This document shows, piece by piece, positions 46,718-55,406 of a stretch of 64,000 nucleotides of DNA. Every line of letters begins with the position of its first letter. Position 1 is the stretch's first letter. The stretch comes from an uncultured Eubacterium sp. (lineage in GTDB: Bacteria > Bacillota > Clostridia > Oscillospirales > Acutalibacteraceae), in assembly GCA_905234495.1 (NCBI GenBank), contig CAJOHE010000007.1, positions 125,865 through 189,864 on the forward strand, in the 5' to 3' direction. The translations under genes were made by a program, and so were the position numbers. The notes below the pieces were generated by a model. That model was not told the DNA's origin. It ran no database searches and saw only the letters and a list, made by a program, of their open reading frames with translations.

Positions 46718-48106
46718 TCAATTCTTGTTATTTATAAATGAGCTGCCTGACAGAATAATGCCAGAAGAGTTTAGTTTTTCTTGTTCTTCAGCTATTTTCT
46801 TTAATTCGGAATTGTTTAATTTTATTTCCTGTTGATTAATATGGACTTCTTGCACTTTTGTTATTGCGGAACAAACTTTATCAATACACTCACAAGCAGT
46901 TTTTAGTATAACTAATGAAGCAGAAACAACGATAAGAATTGTAAAAGGGGATTCATGTCGTATCTCTAAATAGTGAGTGGATTTCTCATCGCAACATAAT
47001 TCAATTATACTATCAATGCTTTTCATTGTTTGAGATAATTTAACAAAATCATTTTCTTCAATATTACTATTGATAGTATAATATAGTGTTGACATGCTTT
47101 CTTCGTTATTTAACAATATTCTTCTGAAATCTCCAAAATGCAAGTAGTAGTTGTGGAGTTCTGAAGGAGACAATTCAACTCGTTGGTCAATACTGCATAT
47201 GTACCTATACATGGCATATCGATCCCTTTTACTTGACCAACCATGATTAACGATTAGTTTACAAAAGAATTTCAACATTCTGTAATCTTTCTTTTCAGCA
47301 GATGCATCAATACCATTGTATATTGCATTTATAGCTTTTGTATACTGCCCCAGAGAAATATATATATTTGCTAATGGAAAATATTCTTCAAGATAAGTAT
47401 AATAATTAATTAAATCAGGTAAAATCTTTTTGAATTCGTCAACTGATATTTTTCTATCTTGTGCTGAATGCGATGATACCCACACAGTAGGATTTTTTGT
47501 GTTTAGTAAATACTCTAACGCCCCAAATACATATGCTATCTGGGATATTTGAAAAATAACATTTTGACAATGTATATTTTTAAATTCGGAAAAATCAATA
47601 TTAAGATTTCTCATTTCCATATCTTTAAAAATGACATTGTCAAATGTAGAGTTTTCAAATGATGAGAGTTCAAAACTACATTTTTCAAAGCAAACATTTT
47701 TAAATAGCGAATTCGTTAATGAACTGGTAAAAATTCCTATATTATTAAAGTGGCAATCAATAAAATTTGAATTGCTGAAATTGAATCTAATCATAGAATT
47801 ATTATCTAATTCATTTTGAATAAAATCACAATCATAAAAATCACAGAACTCTGCTACGGCACCATCAAAATCACAATCGATAAATTTTGTATTTGAAAAT
47901 ACAGAACCTGTAAAAGCTGCTCGTGAAAAATCATAGTTATTTAACTCTTCATCTTTAATTCTTGATCTTTTTAGACTTGTTTCAGAAAAGTTTATGTTAT
48001 TTTCAAGATCAAGATCATTATTGTTTTTCACTTTCCCAAAATGAAATTTAACGTTATCAATACTTTTCTGTATTTCTTTAGAATGGTTTCTTCTTAGTTT
48101 TTTCAT
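46718..48106 (-). CDS. Pentapeptide-repeat protein with C-terminal membrane helix (module B)
   Basis: The protein has about 462 residues; the start at MKKLRRNHSKEIQ is chosen for the GGAGG just upstream. Pentapeptide-type repeats cover about 40-175 (FSRAAFTGSVFSNTKF, FENSTFDNVIF), forming a right-handed beta helix. A helical TPR-like region follows (about 205-350, YYTYLEEYFPLANIYIS), then one membrane helix (ILIVVSASLVILKTA, about 395) and a coiled tail. By position it replaces the SIR2-STAND protein of module A. It may be a sensor or a membrane-acting effector. No catalytic motif is visible. Confidence 0.72.
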   Translation of the reverse strand: MKKLRRNHSKEIQKSIDNVKFHFGKVKNNNDLDLENNINFSETSLKRSRIKDEELNNYDFSRAAFTGSVFSNTKFIDCDFDGAVAEFCDFYDCDFIQNELDNNSMIRFNFSNSNFIDCHFNNIGIFTSSLTNSLFKNVCFEKCSFELSSFENSTFDNVIFKDMEMRNLNIDFSEFKNIHCQNVIFQISQIAYVFGALEYLLNTKNPTVWVSSHSAQDRKISVDEFKKILPDLINYYTYLEEYFPLANIYISLGQYTKAINAIYNGIDASAEKKDYRMLKFFCKLIVNHGWSSKRDRYAMYRYICSIDQRVELSPSELHNYYLHFGDFRRILLNNEESMSTLYYTINSNIEENDFVKLSQTMKSIDSIIELCCDEKSTHYLEIRHESPFTILIVVSASLVILKTACECIDKVCSAITKVQEVHINQQEIKLNNSELKKIAEEQEKLNSSGIILSGSSFINNKN

Positions 48107-48109
48107 ATT

Positions 48110-48141
48110 TCCTCCAAACAGGATAACCAAATATTATCCTT
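48110..48141 (-). promoter_or_regulatory. Leader dyad and ribosome site of the pentapeptide-repeat gene
   Basis: Exact inverted copy of 44413-44444, including the GGAGG site. The two copies bracket the convergent pair at a distance of 3.7 kb. Recombination between them would invert the whole pair but leave each leader unchanged. Confidence 0.7.
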
Positions 48142-48190
48142 CATTTGAAGAATAAGAGAACTGAAAGGCACTATATTTATGGAGATGTTT

Positions 48191-48754
48191 ATGCGTTGGT
48201 CATTCGATGAATTAAAAGAATTAGGCTTTGGATTTGTGTCAGGCAGCACAAATCAGAAGTATAAAACACTTCTTGATAATAAGAATATAAAAAGAATAAA
48301 AAGACAACCATTGCCTGAAAACATCGTTAGCAGTTTCAAAGACGGTATATATGATACGTATATTACAATTGATGATATTGTGCTGTACCGAGTATATGGA
48401 TTAACTCCTTCAGGTAAAGCCGGGGCAAAACAGTTAGGCGCATTTGCCACCACAGAATTTGCAGAATCCCGCATTGATGTAAAAATGCGTTTAGCATTAA
48501 ATCCTCAGTGGAAAAACGCTTTATATATTGAAGAAAAGATAATTGTTCCAAAAGATGTAGTTTTAAACATTGGCATTGTTGCTCCGGTTAAACTTCTCTC
48601 TGGCACTATTCTTGAGGGTGGTGCCGATCAAGTGCTTCTGCCTGAAAACTGGTCTGAAGATTGGGTTGTTGGATATAGATTTGTAACATCTGAACCATTA
48701 ATGAATTATCCTGAATATTCCAAAGATAAGCCTAATGAGATTAGACTCAAATAA
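48191..48754 (+). CDS. Small protein with a possible TNT/ADP-ribosyltransferase-like fold
   Basis: The predicted 187-residue protein starts at MRWSFDEL, chosen because GGAG lies six bases before this ATG. The other two in-frame ATGs lie within or before that site. It has YRVYGLTPSGKAGAKQLGAF, which recalls the RxxG and G-x-F region of TNT-type NAD-consuming toxins, and later GGADQVLLPENW, which resembles their terminal Gly-Gly-x-x-Gln segment. No signal peptide is present. The match is by eye and weak. No immunity gene is clear, though the next ATPase gene follows closely. Confidence 0.35.
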   Translation: MRWSFDELKELGFGFVSGSTNQKYKTLLDNKNIKRIKRQPLPENIVSSFKDGIYDTYITIDDIVLYRVYGLTPSGKAGAKQLGAFATTEFAESRIDVKMRLALNPQWKNALYIEEKIIVPKDVVLNIGIVAPVKLLSGTILEGGADQVLLPENWSEDWVVGYRFVTSEPLMNYPEYSKDKPNEIRLK

Positions 48755-48783
48755 TTAGCTCAACTAAACAGATTGTTTTTTGT

Positions 48784-48821
48784 AATTGCAAGTATAATTG
48801 CCAATAATTATACTTGCAATT
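48784..48821 (+). promoter_or_regulatory. 16-bp perfect palindrome overlapping a promoter
   Basis: AATTGCAAGTATAATT (48784-48799) pairs with 48806-48821. The right arm contains a -35-like TTGCAA (48814) with TATAAT 16 bases later (48836), just before the DUF234 ATPase start at 48858. A repressor binding here would block that promoter. It may also serve as a terminator of the preceding gene. Confidence 0.6.
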
Positions 48822-48857
48822 ATTATACTTTATGGTATAATAATGTTGGGTGATGTT

Positions 48858-50252
48858 ATGAAAAAGTTTATAAACAGAGATAAAGAACGCAATTATCTTG
48901 AAAGCGAGTTCTCAAAAAATAGTGCTTCATTTGTCGTTATATACGGCAGAAGGAGAATCGGAAAAACTGAACTAATTAAAGAATTCATCAAAGATAAATC
49001 TGCTTTGTTCTTCCTTGCCACAGAAGAATCCGAAAAAGAAAATAAAAATGAATTTAAAAAGGCTGTTGCAGAATATACTAATACTCCCCTTCTTGCCGAT
49101 TCAAATATCAGCGATTGGGAAACACTTTTTAAATATATAGTTGAAAGCAACCCTAATGAAAGAAAACTAATTATAATTGACGAGTTTCAATATATTGCAA
49201 AATCATATCCGCCTTTCATTTCTATAATGCAAAAGATTTGGGATAATACTCTTTCTAAAGAAAATGTTATGCTTATACTTTGCGGCTCTCTTGTAAATAT
49301 GATGTATGCGCAAACGTTATCGTATGACAGTCCGCTTTACGGAAGAAGAACCGGTCAAATAAAAATGAAACAAATTGCTTTTAAACATTATCATGAGTTT
49401 TTCGATGGTATAAGCGAAAGGCAGTTGATAGAAGCATATGCCGTAACGGGTGGTGTGCCAAAATATATTGAATCATTTGAACCTTACTCTGCCAATATAT
49501 ATGAAGCTATTGAAAAATGTGTAATGTCAAAAGAGAGTTATCTTTATGAAGAGCCTAACTTTCTTCTTGAAAAAGAAGTGCAAGATGTTGGCAGTTATTT
49601 CTCCATTATAAAAACCATTGCTTCCGGCAAACAAAAGCCAAGTGAAATTGCAGCAGCTCTAGAGATTCAATCAACCAATCTACCAAAGTATCTCAAAGTG
49701 TTAATTGATTTAGATATACTTGAAAGAGAGGTCCCGGCAACAGAAAGCAAACCTGAAAAGAGTAAAATGGGGCTTTATAGAATAAAAGACAATTATATTA
49801 AATTCTGGTTTATGTTTATTTATCCGTACAGGTCATATATTGAAATGGATAATACGGATTTTGTTATAGACAAAATCAAAAAAGGCTTCATTGCTAATCA
49901 TGCTGCCTTTGTTTACGAGGAAATTTGCAGAAAAGAATATATGACAGAGCTCGTTGCAAAAGGCACTTGGAACTTTGTTCCGACCAAAATCGGAAGATGG
50001 TGGGACAGAACTGATAAGGAAATCGACATTGTTGCCGTAGATGAAAACAGCGATAATATCATTTTTGGCGAATGTAAGTTTACTAATAAACCGATGGATG
50101 TAAATGTCTACTATGATTTGGTCGAGAAAAAGCAATATGTTAACTGGAAAAACAGTTCAAGAACAGAACATTTTATTTTCTTCAGCTTCAGCGGATATAC
50201 TGATAAGATAAAAAACTTGGCTGAAAAAAAAGATAACATTATTCTATATTAA
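48858..50252 (+). CDS. DUF234-type AAA ATPase
   Basis: The protein has about 464 residues from MKKFINRDKE. The P-loop is YGRRRIGKTEL (about 29-39) and Walker B is LIIIDEFQYI. A winged-helix segment lies at about 280-320 (KPSEIAAALEIQSTNLPKYL). The C-terminal DUF234 part (about 385-445) has EIDIVAVDENSDNIIFGECK, a PD-(D/E)XK-like E-x-K core. Such ATPases are widespread in Archaea and gut Clostridia and often neighbour mobile or defence genes. The role is unknown; DNA-related NTPase activity coupled to a nuclease-like domain is likely. Confidence 0.85.
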   Translation: MKKFINRDKERNYLESEFSKNSASFVVIYGRRRIGKTELIKEFIKDKSALFFLATEESEKENKNEFKKAVAEYTNTPLLADSNISDWETLFKYIVESNPNERKLIIIDEFQYIAKSYPPFISIMQKIWDNTLSKENVMLILCGSLVNMMYAQTLSYDSPLYGRRTGQIKMKQIAFKHYHEFFDGISERQLIEAYAVTGGVPKYIESFEPYSANIYEAIEKCVMSKESYLYEEPNFLLEKEVQDVGSYFSIIKTIASGKQKPSEIAAALEIQSTNLPKYLKVLIDLDILEREVPATESKPEKSKMGLYRIKDNYIKFWFMFIYPYRSYIEMDNTDFVIDKIKKGFIANHAAFVYEEICRKEYMTELVAKGTWNFVPTKIGRWWDRTDKEIDIVAVDENSDNIIFGECKFTNKPMDVNVYYDLVEKKQYVNWKNSSRTEHFIFFSFSGYTDKIKNLAEKKDNIILY

Positions 50253-50257
50253 AAAAT

Positions 50258-50284
50258 ACCGCTGTGTTGTTAACGCACAGCGGT
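50258..50284. terminator. Bidirectional terminator between convergent genes
   Basis: ACCGCTGTG pairs with CACAGCGGT around nine bases, with A-rich sequence before and TTTT after. It serves both the DUF234 gene and the helicase-nuclease gene. Confidence 0.8.
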
Positions 50285-50301
50285 GTTTTCTACTTATTAT
50301 A

Positions 50302-52788
50302 TTACCTCTTTTTAGGCTTTTTGGAGTAATTATCAATAATCATATTACCAATAAGCTTATAGGTTTTTAAAGATGAAGTAATAGCTATAACATCACTAAA
50401 CTTAAACTTTCCTGTTATACTTTTTGCAAACATTGAAACTGCTTCTTTCAAATGATTTAATGCGTCCTCATCAATAATTCTTGTCAAACTATCAGGAGAA
50501 CAATCGTGTGCAAAAGTAATTGACGGATGAATCAATATTGGATAATAGGTTTGGCTACCGTGGTAATGTTTCTTTAACCAATTGACAGAACCATTAAGTT
50601 GATTACAATCTTTTTTAGGAATCAAATCAGTAGTTGCCTCGTTTTTGCATTCTATTACTACGAATTGCTGATTGTCCAATTCCCAAAGATTATCAGGACC
50701 ATCACCATATTCCTCTTCAGGTCTTATAGAACCAAGACCTAATACTAAACCGAGTTCTTTTACTGCAGATTCAAATTTCTTTGATGTTACGGATTCAAAA
50801 CACAAATCATTTAATATACCTTCAACCTTAATTAAGAAACCATTTGGCTTTAGGTCATTTAGTTTAATATATTCAATTATGGCACGTCCCTGATCTGCAA
50901 TTCTTGCAGAATACTTTTCAGGCACTATGCCTCTGATAGGATTAGTTAGCATCCTATTATATCCATTAGCCGCAAGTAAAGTTTCTTGAGAAAGCTCTTT
51001 GTCTGTAAAATTTTCAATTTCTGCCCTGTATTGCAAAAGTAGTCCTTTTAATTCTTTATCTTCTGTAATATCAATCTCCCTACTAATATATGAAATTGCT
51101 TTATCATATTGAAATTTTTCAGCAGAATCAAATGCCTTTCTTAAGGCGACTTGATAGCTGTTAAAATAAGGCTGCGTTTCATACTCAACAGACGCTAATG
51201 CTGTCTTACTCAAAGCAATCCAGCCTTTGTCTTTTAGAAGAGAATAATTACAAACAGACATAATACTTGCAATATCATTATTATCAAGTTGGCCACAAAG
51301 CTGATCCGAGATATCAAGTTGTTTCTTGGTCGCTTTGCTAAAATAATCCTCTCCGTTATTGCCATAAACGATTTCCGCAATATCACGACCCATTAATATT
51401 ACGGCACAAGAATCAGAATTCGAACGCACACCTCTTCCCATTCCTTGCTCAAGTTTCTGTATCTGTTCACACTTAAGTCTTGAACTCTTTGGGTTTGCAT
51501 TCATTTCAAATTGGTCATATAAACTATCCATTGGAGGGAGCCCATCAATCACCAGAATTCTACAAGCATCATCCGGTAAATCAACGCCATCATATTTGTT
51601 AATCAGTACGGCTACTCCTACATGCCCATCTTTCAAACGCTGAACACCATACTTAAGATTTTCAATTGTTAATTCGAGGTTCGCGATGTCGGACCAGAAT
51701 TCTGCCTTCTTTCTCGAAGGTACAATTATAACTACATTATATGTTTTTGCAAACTCCTGTATCTGTTCTTTTATATCCTCAGATGCTATTTTATGATTCA
51801 TTACTTGAGGCATAATAATAAGGCGATCCCCTATATCATTAGCCTTGTCCGGAGAAATAATACTTGTAATATCCTCAGGATAAAGACCTAATTCTGAGGA
51901 TAAAACACTATCATCCGCGAGGGTTGCTGTCATAAATATTCTTCGTTCAGCTTGTGCGAATGAAGTAATGTTTGAAACAGGTATACTTTTAATACTAATT
52001 TCAATTCTCGCACTTGAAATAACACAATCACAGTATTGAAAACATTCTTTTAACAAAGGGAGGGAAAAGAATATATTATCATCATCGGTGATATTACTGT
52101 TTATTATTTGATAAACATCATTTTGATGCTCTTGCCACTCCCAGTAAGGAACCAGCATAAATAAATCTCTGCTTTCATTATTACATAATTCTGAAAACTT
52201 ATTTGCACACTGCTTCTTCAATGATTCTGAAAAAATACTAAGTATTTCAGTATACATTTTATTGTCATTTGGAATATGTAATGTATACTGACTTTTTATT
52301 GTTGAAAGACAAGCATGTGCATCATCAATAATAATACTTCCAATCTTAGTATTATTAGTAGCCCTCATACCGAAGACGGATTTACCGTTAATCAATTTAT
52401 GTATGTTAATAACTAAAATTGATTGTTTCCTTAAAAACTTAATGTCCTTTTCATCGGTCGAAACTTCAATTCCCAAGGAATTCGCCTCTTTACAAACCTG
52501 TTCGACTAAATATCCGTCTGGAACAACATATACAGCAGGTCCAACTCCTTCATTTAAACAACTTTTTAGAATAAGTAACCCAACAGTTGTTTTTCCACTT
52601 CCGGTATTCATTTTTATGATATTGTTTTTATTATTTCTATGTTCAAACCATTTTTTCCAAACATCACTCTGCACATCTCTTGGATACTCATATTTTTTCT
52701 CCTTTGAGGGCAATGACATGAAGATATCTCTTGGTTCAAGATCATTGTTTTGCGAATCAAGTATTATTTTCGAAAAATCTATAGGCAT
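50302..52788 (-). CDS. DEAD/DEAH helicase fused to a PD-(D/E)XK nuclease domain
   Basis: The protein has about 828 residues; the start at MPIDFSKII is chosen for GGAGG eight bases upstream. Motif I is KMNTGSGKTTVG (about 61-68) and motif II is IIIDDAHACLS. The second RecA domain has KYDGVDLPDDACRIL and the arginine-finger region QGMGRGVRS, so it is an active SF2 helicase. The C-terminal part (about 680-740) has GPDNLWELDNQQFVVIECKN, a D...ExK nuclease core. A helicase and nuclease in one chain in a defence island suggests a restriction or phage-DNA degradation role. No methylase is adjacent. Confidence 0.82.
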   Translation of the reverse strand: MPIDFSKIILDSQNNDLEPRDIFMSLPSKEKKYEYPRDVQSDVWKKWFEHRNNKNNIIKMNTGSGKTTVGLLILKSCLNEGVGPAVYVVPDGYLVEQVCKEANSLGIEVSTDEKDIKFLRKQSILVINIHKLINGKSVFGMRATNNTKIGSIIIDDAHACLSTIKSQYTLHIPNDNKMYTEILSIFSESLKKQCANKFSELCNNESRDLFMLVPYWEWQEHQNDVYQIINSNITDDDNIFFSLPLLKECFQYCDCVISSARIEISIKSIPVSNITSFAQAERRIFMTATLADDSVLSSELGLYPEDITSIISPDKANDIGDRLIIMPQVMNHKIASEDIKEQIQEFAKTYNVVIIVPSRKKAEFWSDIANLELTIENLKYGVQRLKDGHVGVAVLINKYDGVDLPDDACRILVIDGLPPMDSLYDQFEMNANPKSSRLKCEQIQKLEQGMGRGVRSNSDSCAVILMGRDIAEIVYGNNGEDYFSKATKKQLDISDQLCGQLDNNDIASIMSVCNYSLLKDKGWIALSKTALASVEYETQPYFNSYQVALRKAFDSAEKFQYDKAISYISREIDITEDKELKGLLLQYRAEIENFTDKELSQETLLAANGYNRMLTNPIRGIVPEKYSARIADQGRAIIEYIKLNDLKPNGFLIKVEGILNDLCFESVTSKKFESAVKELGLVLGLGSIRPEEEYGDGPDNLWELDNQQFVVIECKNEATTDLIPKKDCNQLNGSVNWLKKHYHGSQTYYPILIHPSITFAHDCSPDSLTRIIDEDALNHLKEAVSMFAKSITGKFKFSDVIAITSSLKTYKLIGNMIIDNYSKKPKKR

Positions 52789-52992
52789 ATTATTAACCTC
52801 CAAATTGTCTTTATTTATATAATAAATTAGTATTATATCGTTGTCAAATCAAATTTGATTTTATATAAATACAAATAAAAAATCCCATCATTCCTATCGT
52901 TGTTAATTCATAATAACAATTGACAATGCCAAAACTCCTATGCTAACATTACTAAGACAGTATCTTACTTATAATAAGGAGAATATTTATAT

Positions 52993-53526
52993 ATGCTTGA
53001 AAAGATTAAAGACGTAATTGATTTGTTAGAAAAAAAGGACAGACCTTATGTGTCAAATATCATTTACGTGATTTGTGGTCTCATTTTAATAACTATATAT
53101 ACAATTAAAGATTTGCAAATTAGCATTAATTCAGATTCTTTTAATAAAGTGTCTTTAAGAGAAGAATTAACAGATACGAGTATTATTGTGCAAATAGCAT
53201 CTACACTTTGGGTGGCTTATATAACCATGTACATAATTAGATATATTTTTTTAAGATTATCCAAAAAGCTTTCTGATGAGGAATTCGCAAAGCATTGTAT
53301 AATTCTCCACACAATAGAGGATACAATAGATTTAATCAATTCAATTACTTCATTTATCTTTGTATCCATAGTAGTATTACAGTATAATAAAACATATCAA
53401 TTCTTTTCTTCAAAATATGCTTGGTTTTTATATGTCCTTATTGGTCTTAAATTCATCTCTTTCATTTTATACAGGTTCTATTTTCGTAACAGTAAAATTG
53501 TAAATAGCGCAATCAACTCAAAATAA
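52993..53526 (+). CDS. Small four-helix membrane protein
   Basis: The 177-residue protein has hydrophobic segments at about 20-38, 70-90, 118-135 and 145-165. The first begins VSNIIYVICGLILITIY. GGAG lies upstream, and a likely promoter is TTGACA (52920) with TAACAT 18 bases on. It is alone on the plus strand between two divergent defence genes. Small membrane proteins in such islands may act as abortive-infection effectors, but no motif supports that here. Confidence 0.6.
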   Translation: MLEKIKDVIDLLEKKDRPYVSNIIYVICGLILITIYTIKDLQISINSDSFNKVSLREELTDTSIIVQIASTLWVAYITMYIIRYIFLRLSKKLSDEEFAKHCIILHTIEDTIDLINSITSFIFVSIVVLQYNKTYQFFSSKYAWFLYVLIGLKFISFILYRFYFRNSKIVNSAINSK

Positions 53527-53575
53527 ATATTTTTTATAATAAGGATTTTTGTTGCCTTTTATATTGTTACTATAT

Positions 53576-53626
53576 AAAAAAGCAGACTGGGGATGGTCTA
53601 TTTTTTCATCTCCTGTCTGCTTTTTT
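53576..53626. terminator. Long bidirectional terminator
   Basis: AGCAGACTGGGGATG pairs imperfectly with CATCTCCTGTCTGCT, flanked by six A residues on the left and six T residues on the right. It ends both the membrane-protein gene and gajB. Confidence 0.85.
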
Positions 53627-53672
53627 AATTCAACATTAAAACGATCTGCATCATCTTAACTTTAATTTTTCT

Positions 53673-55406
53673 TTAGTTTATAACAATCCCTTGCAATTCA
53701 TCTGTTGGACTTAACGGATTACCCTTTGAAGTAGTTCTCCCCTGTTCACTAAACAAGAATAAATGTTTTTTTGCACGAGAAGCTAAAACATATAAAAGTT
53801 TATTGGTCTCAATCTCCCGATACGGTTTCTTATTATCTTTTATAATATACTCCCAATTTGGCAGATGACCATTTAATAAATCAAAGCCAATTACAGTCGT
53901 AAACTCCTCACCTTTTACTCCATGAATAGTATTGATTACAACACCCTTTTTTTCTTTAAAATAGTATTTAATATCTTTATATGTTTGTGAAATGTTGTAC
54001 TTCTTTATACGACTACGCGTCTTTTCAATGTACAACTCATAAGTATTATTCAATACGGTTTCATTTTTCAAATAAACACCTAAACTTGATAACACTCTTT
54101 TAACCACTTCTAAATAAACTGCCAAGCCACCTTTATCATCAACTGACAAGGTCAAAGAATTAATGTTCTTTAGCAGAATATGACAGTCGTAATTAGCCGG
54201 TATAGAGATCTTATACTCGCTTGCAAGTATTTCCAAAAAATCGTTTGCAAGCCTTTTCCTTAACTCGATATGTCTTCCAGACTCAGTAAAAACCAATCTG
54301 GCAAGAATGTAAAATGGATTCATAGGATCATACTTAAATGGAGAGATATCCGGTGCATCAAAACTAACATTAGGTAATAGTTTTTTTAAAGCGCTCGATA
54401 TACTATGAAGCTGATTCCATTGTGGCGCAACAACGCAAATCTCATCCTCTGGTATACCTCGTTCTAAGCATTTATTTATTATTCTCGCAATTACATTAGG
54501 TAATTCAGTTTTGTTAATAGATTTATTGTAAATTATAGTACTTTTAAAATCTTTATGATTTGCGACTGAATACACCCCCGTATTTTCAACCTCAAAGTTT
54601 ATATAGTAATTAATAATTCTTTGTGTTGATCTATAACAACCTGATAATACCATGCTTTCAAACGGAACTTCAAATAACTGTTCAATATCTTCCTCGTTTT
54701 TTGCTACACCACCTAAATTTCCATAGATGGCTTGATTAACATCTCCAACAAAAACCACATTAATATTTTTGTTAGACTTGAATATTTCAGATAGTGTTAG
54801 ATATTGATAGTTATTTGTATCCTGATATTCGTCAACATGAATACTTCTTATTATGGAAGAAATGTTTTCGCCAATAAACTTGTTATTTGATATTAAATCA
54901 TAAGATAGTTTAAGAATTAAATCAAAGTCAATCTCTTTGTTTTTTTCTAGCAACTTATGATATTCGTAAGAAATAATTGGATTGTCTCTCGGCTTTTCAT
55001 TTCTATCAAGTGTTATATGCATATCATTAGTGATTTCAGCTAAATACTTATCTGAAATATACTCGTCAATTATATGATAACCCTTTGATAATCTCTCTGA
55101 ATACATCGCATAAGGGCGGATTATAAAATGCATACAGAATTGATGAATGGTTCCTGTCCAAACAGTATCACAACTTATTCCCATTTTCTCTATTCTTGAA
55201 GAAATTTCATCGGCTGCGCGATTAGTATATGTTATAGCGATATTCAGTTTTCTTGACGGCGAATACTTTTCTTGTATATATGCTAATCTGTGAGTAATAG
55301 TTTTTGTTTTACCACTACCGGGGCAAGCAGTTAAAATGATATTATTATCACTTGTGCATACAGCCTTTTGCTGTTCATTGAGTCCTTCAAGTATGCTGTT
55401 ATTCAT
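53673..55406 (-). CDS. gajB: Gabija GajB, UvrD-like helicase
   Basis: The 577-residue SF1 helicase has Walker A TACPGSGKTKT (about 26-36), AITYTNRAADE, the DExx box VDEYQDTNNYQY, GDVNQAIYGNLGG and the motif VI region LLYVLASRAKKHLF. It is shorter than full UvrD, as GajB proteins are. In the Gabija system it senses or amplifies DNA ends and activates GajA. Its start overlaps the gajA stop by eight bases, so the pair is one operon in the usual A-B order. Confidence 0.9.
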   Translation of the reverse strand: MNNSILEGLNEQQKAVCTSDNNIILTACPGSGKTKTITHRLAYIQEKYSPSRKLNIAITYTNRAADEISSRIEKMGISCDTVWTGTIHQFCMHFIIRPYAMYSERLSKGYHIIDEYISDKYLAEITNDMHITLDRNEKPRDNPIISYEYHKLLEKNKEIDFDLILKLSYDLISNNKFIGENISSIIRSIHVDEYQDTNNYQYLTLSEIFKSNKNINVVFVGDVNQAIYGNLGGVAKNEEDIEQLFEVPFESMVLSGCYRSTQRIINYYINFEVENTGVYSVANHKDFKSTIIYNKSINKTELPNVIARIINKCLERGIPEDEICVVAPQWNQLHSISSALKKLLPNVSFDAPDISPFKYDPMNPFYILARLVFTESGRHIELRKRLANDFLEILASEYKISIPANYDCHILLKNINSLTLSVDDKGGLAVYLEVVKRVLSSLGVYLKNETVLNNTYELYIEKTRSRIKKYNISQTYKDIKYYFKEKKGVVINTIHGVKGEEFTTVIGFDLLNGHLPNWEYIIKDNKKPYREIETNKLLYVLASRAKKHLFLFSEQGRTTSKGNPLSPTDELQGIVIN

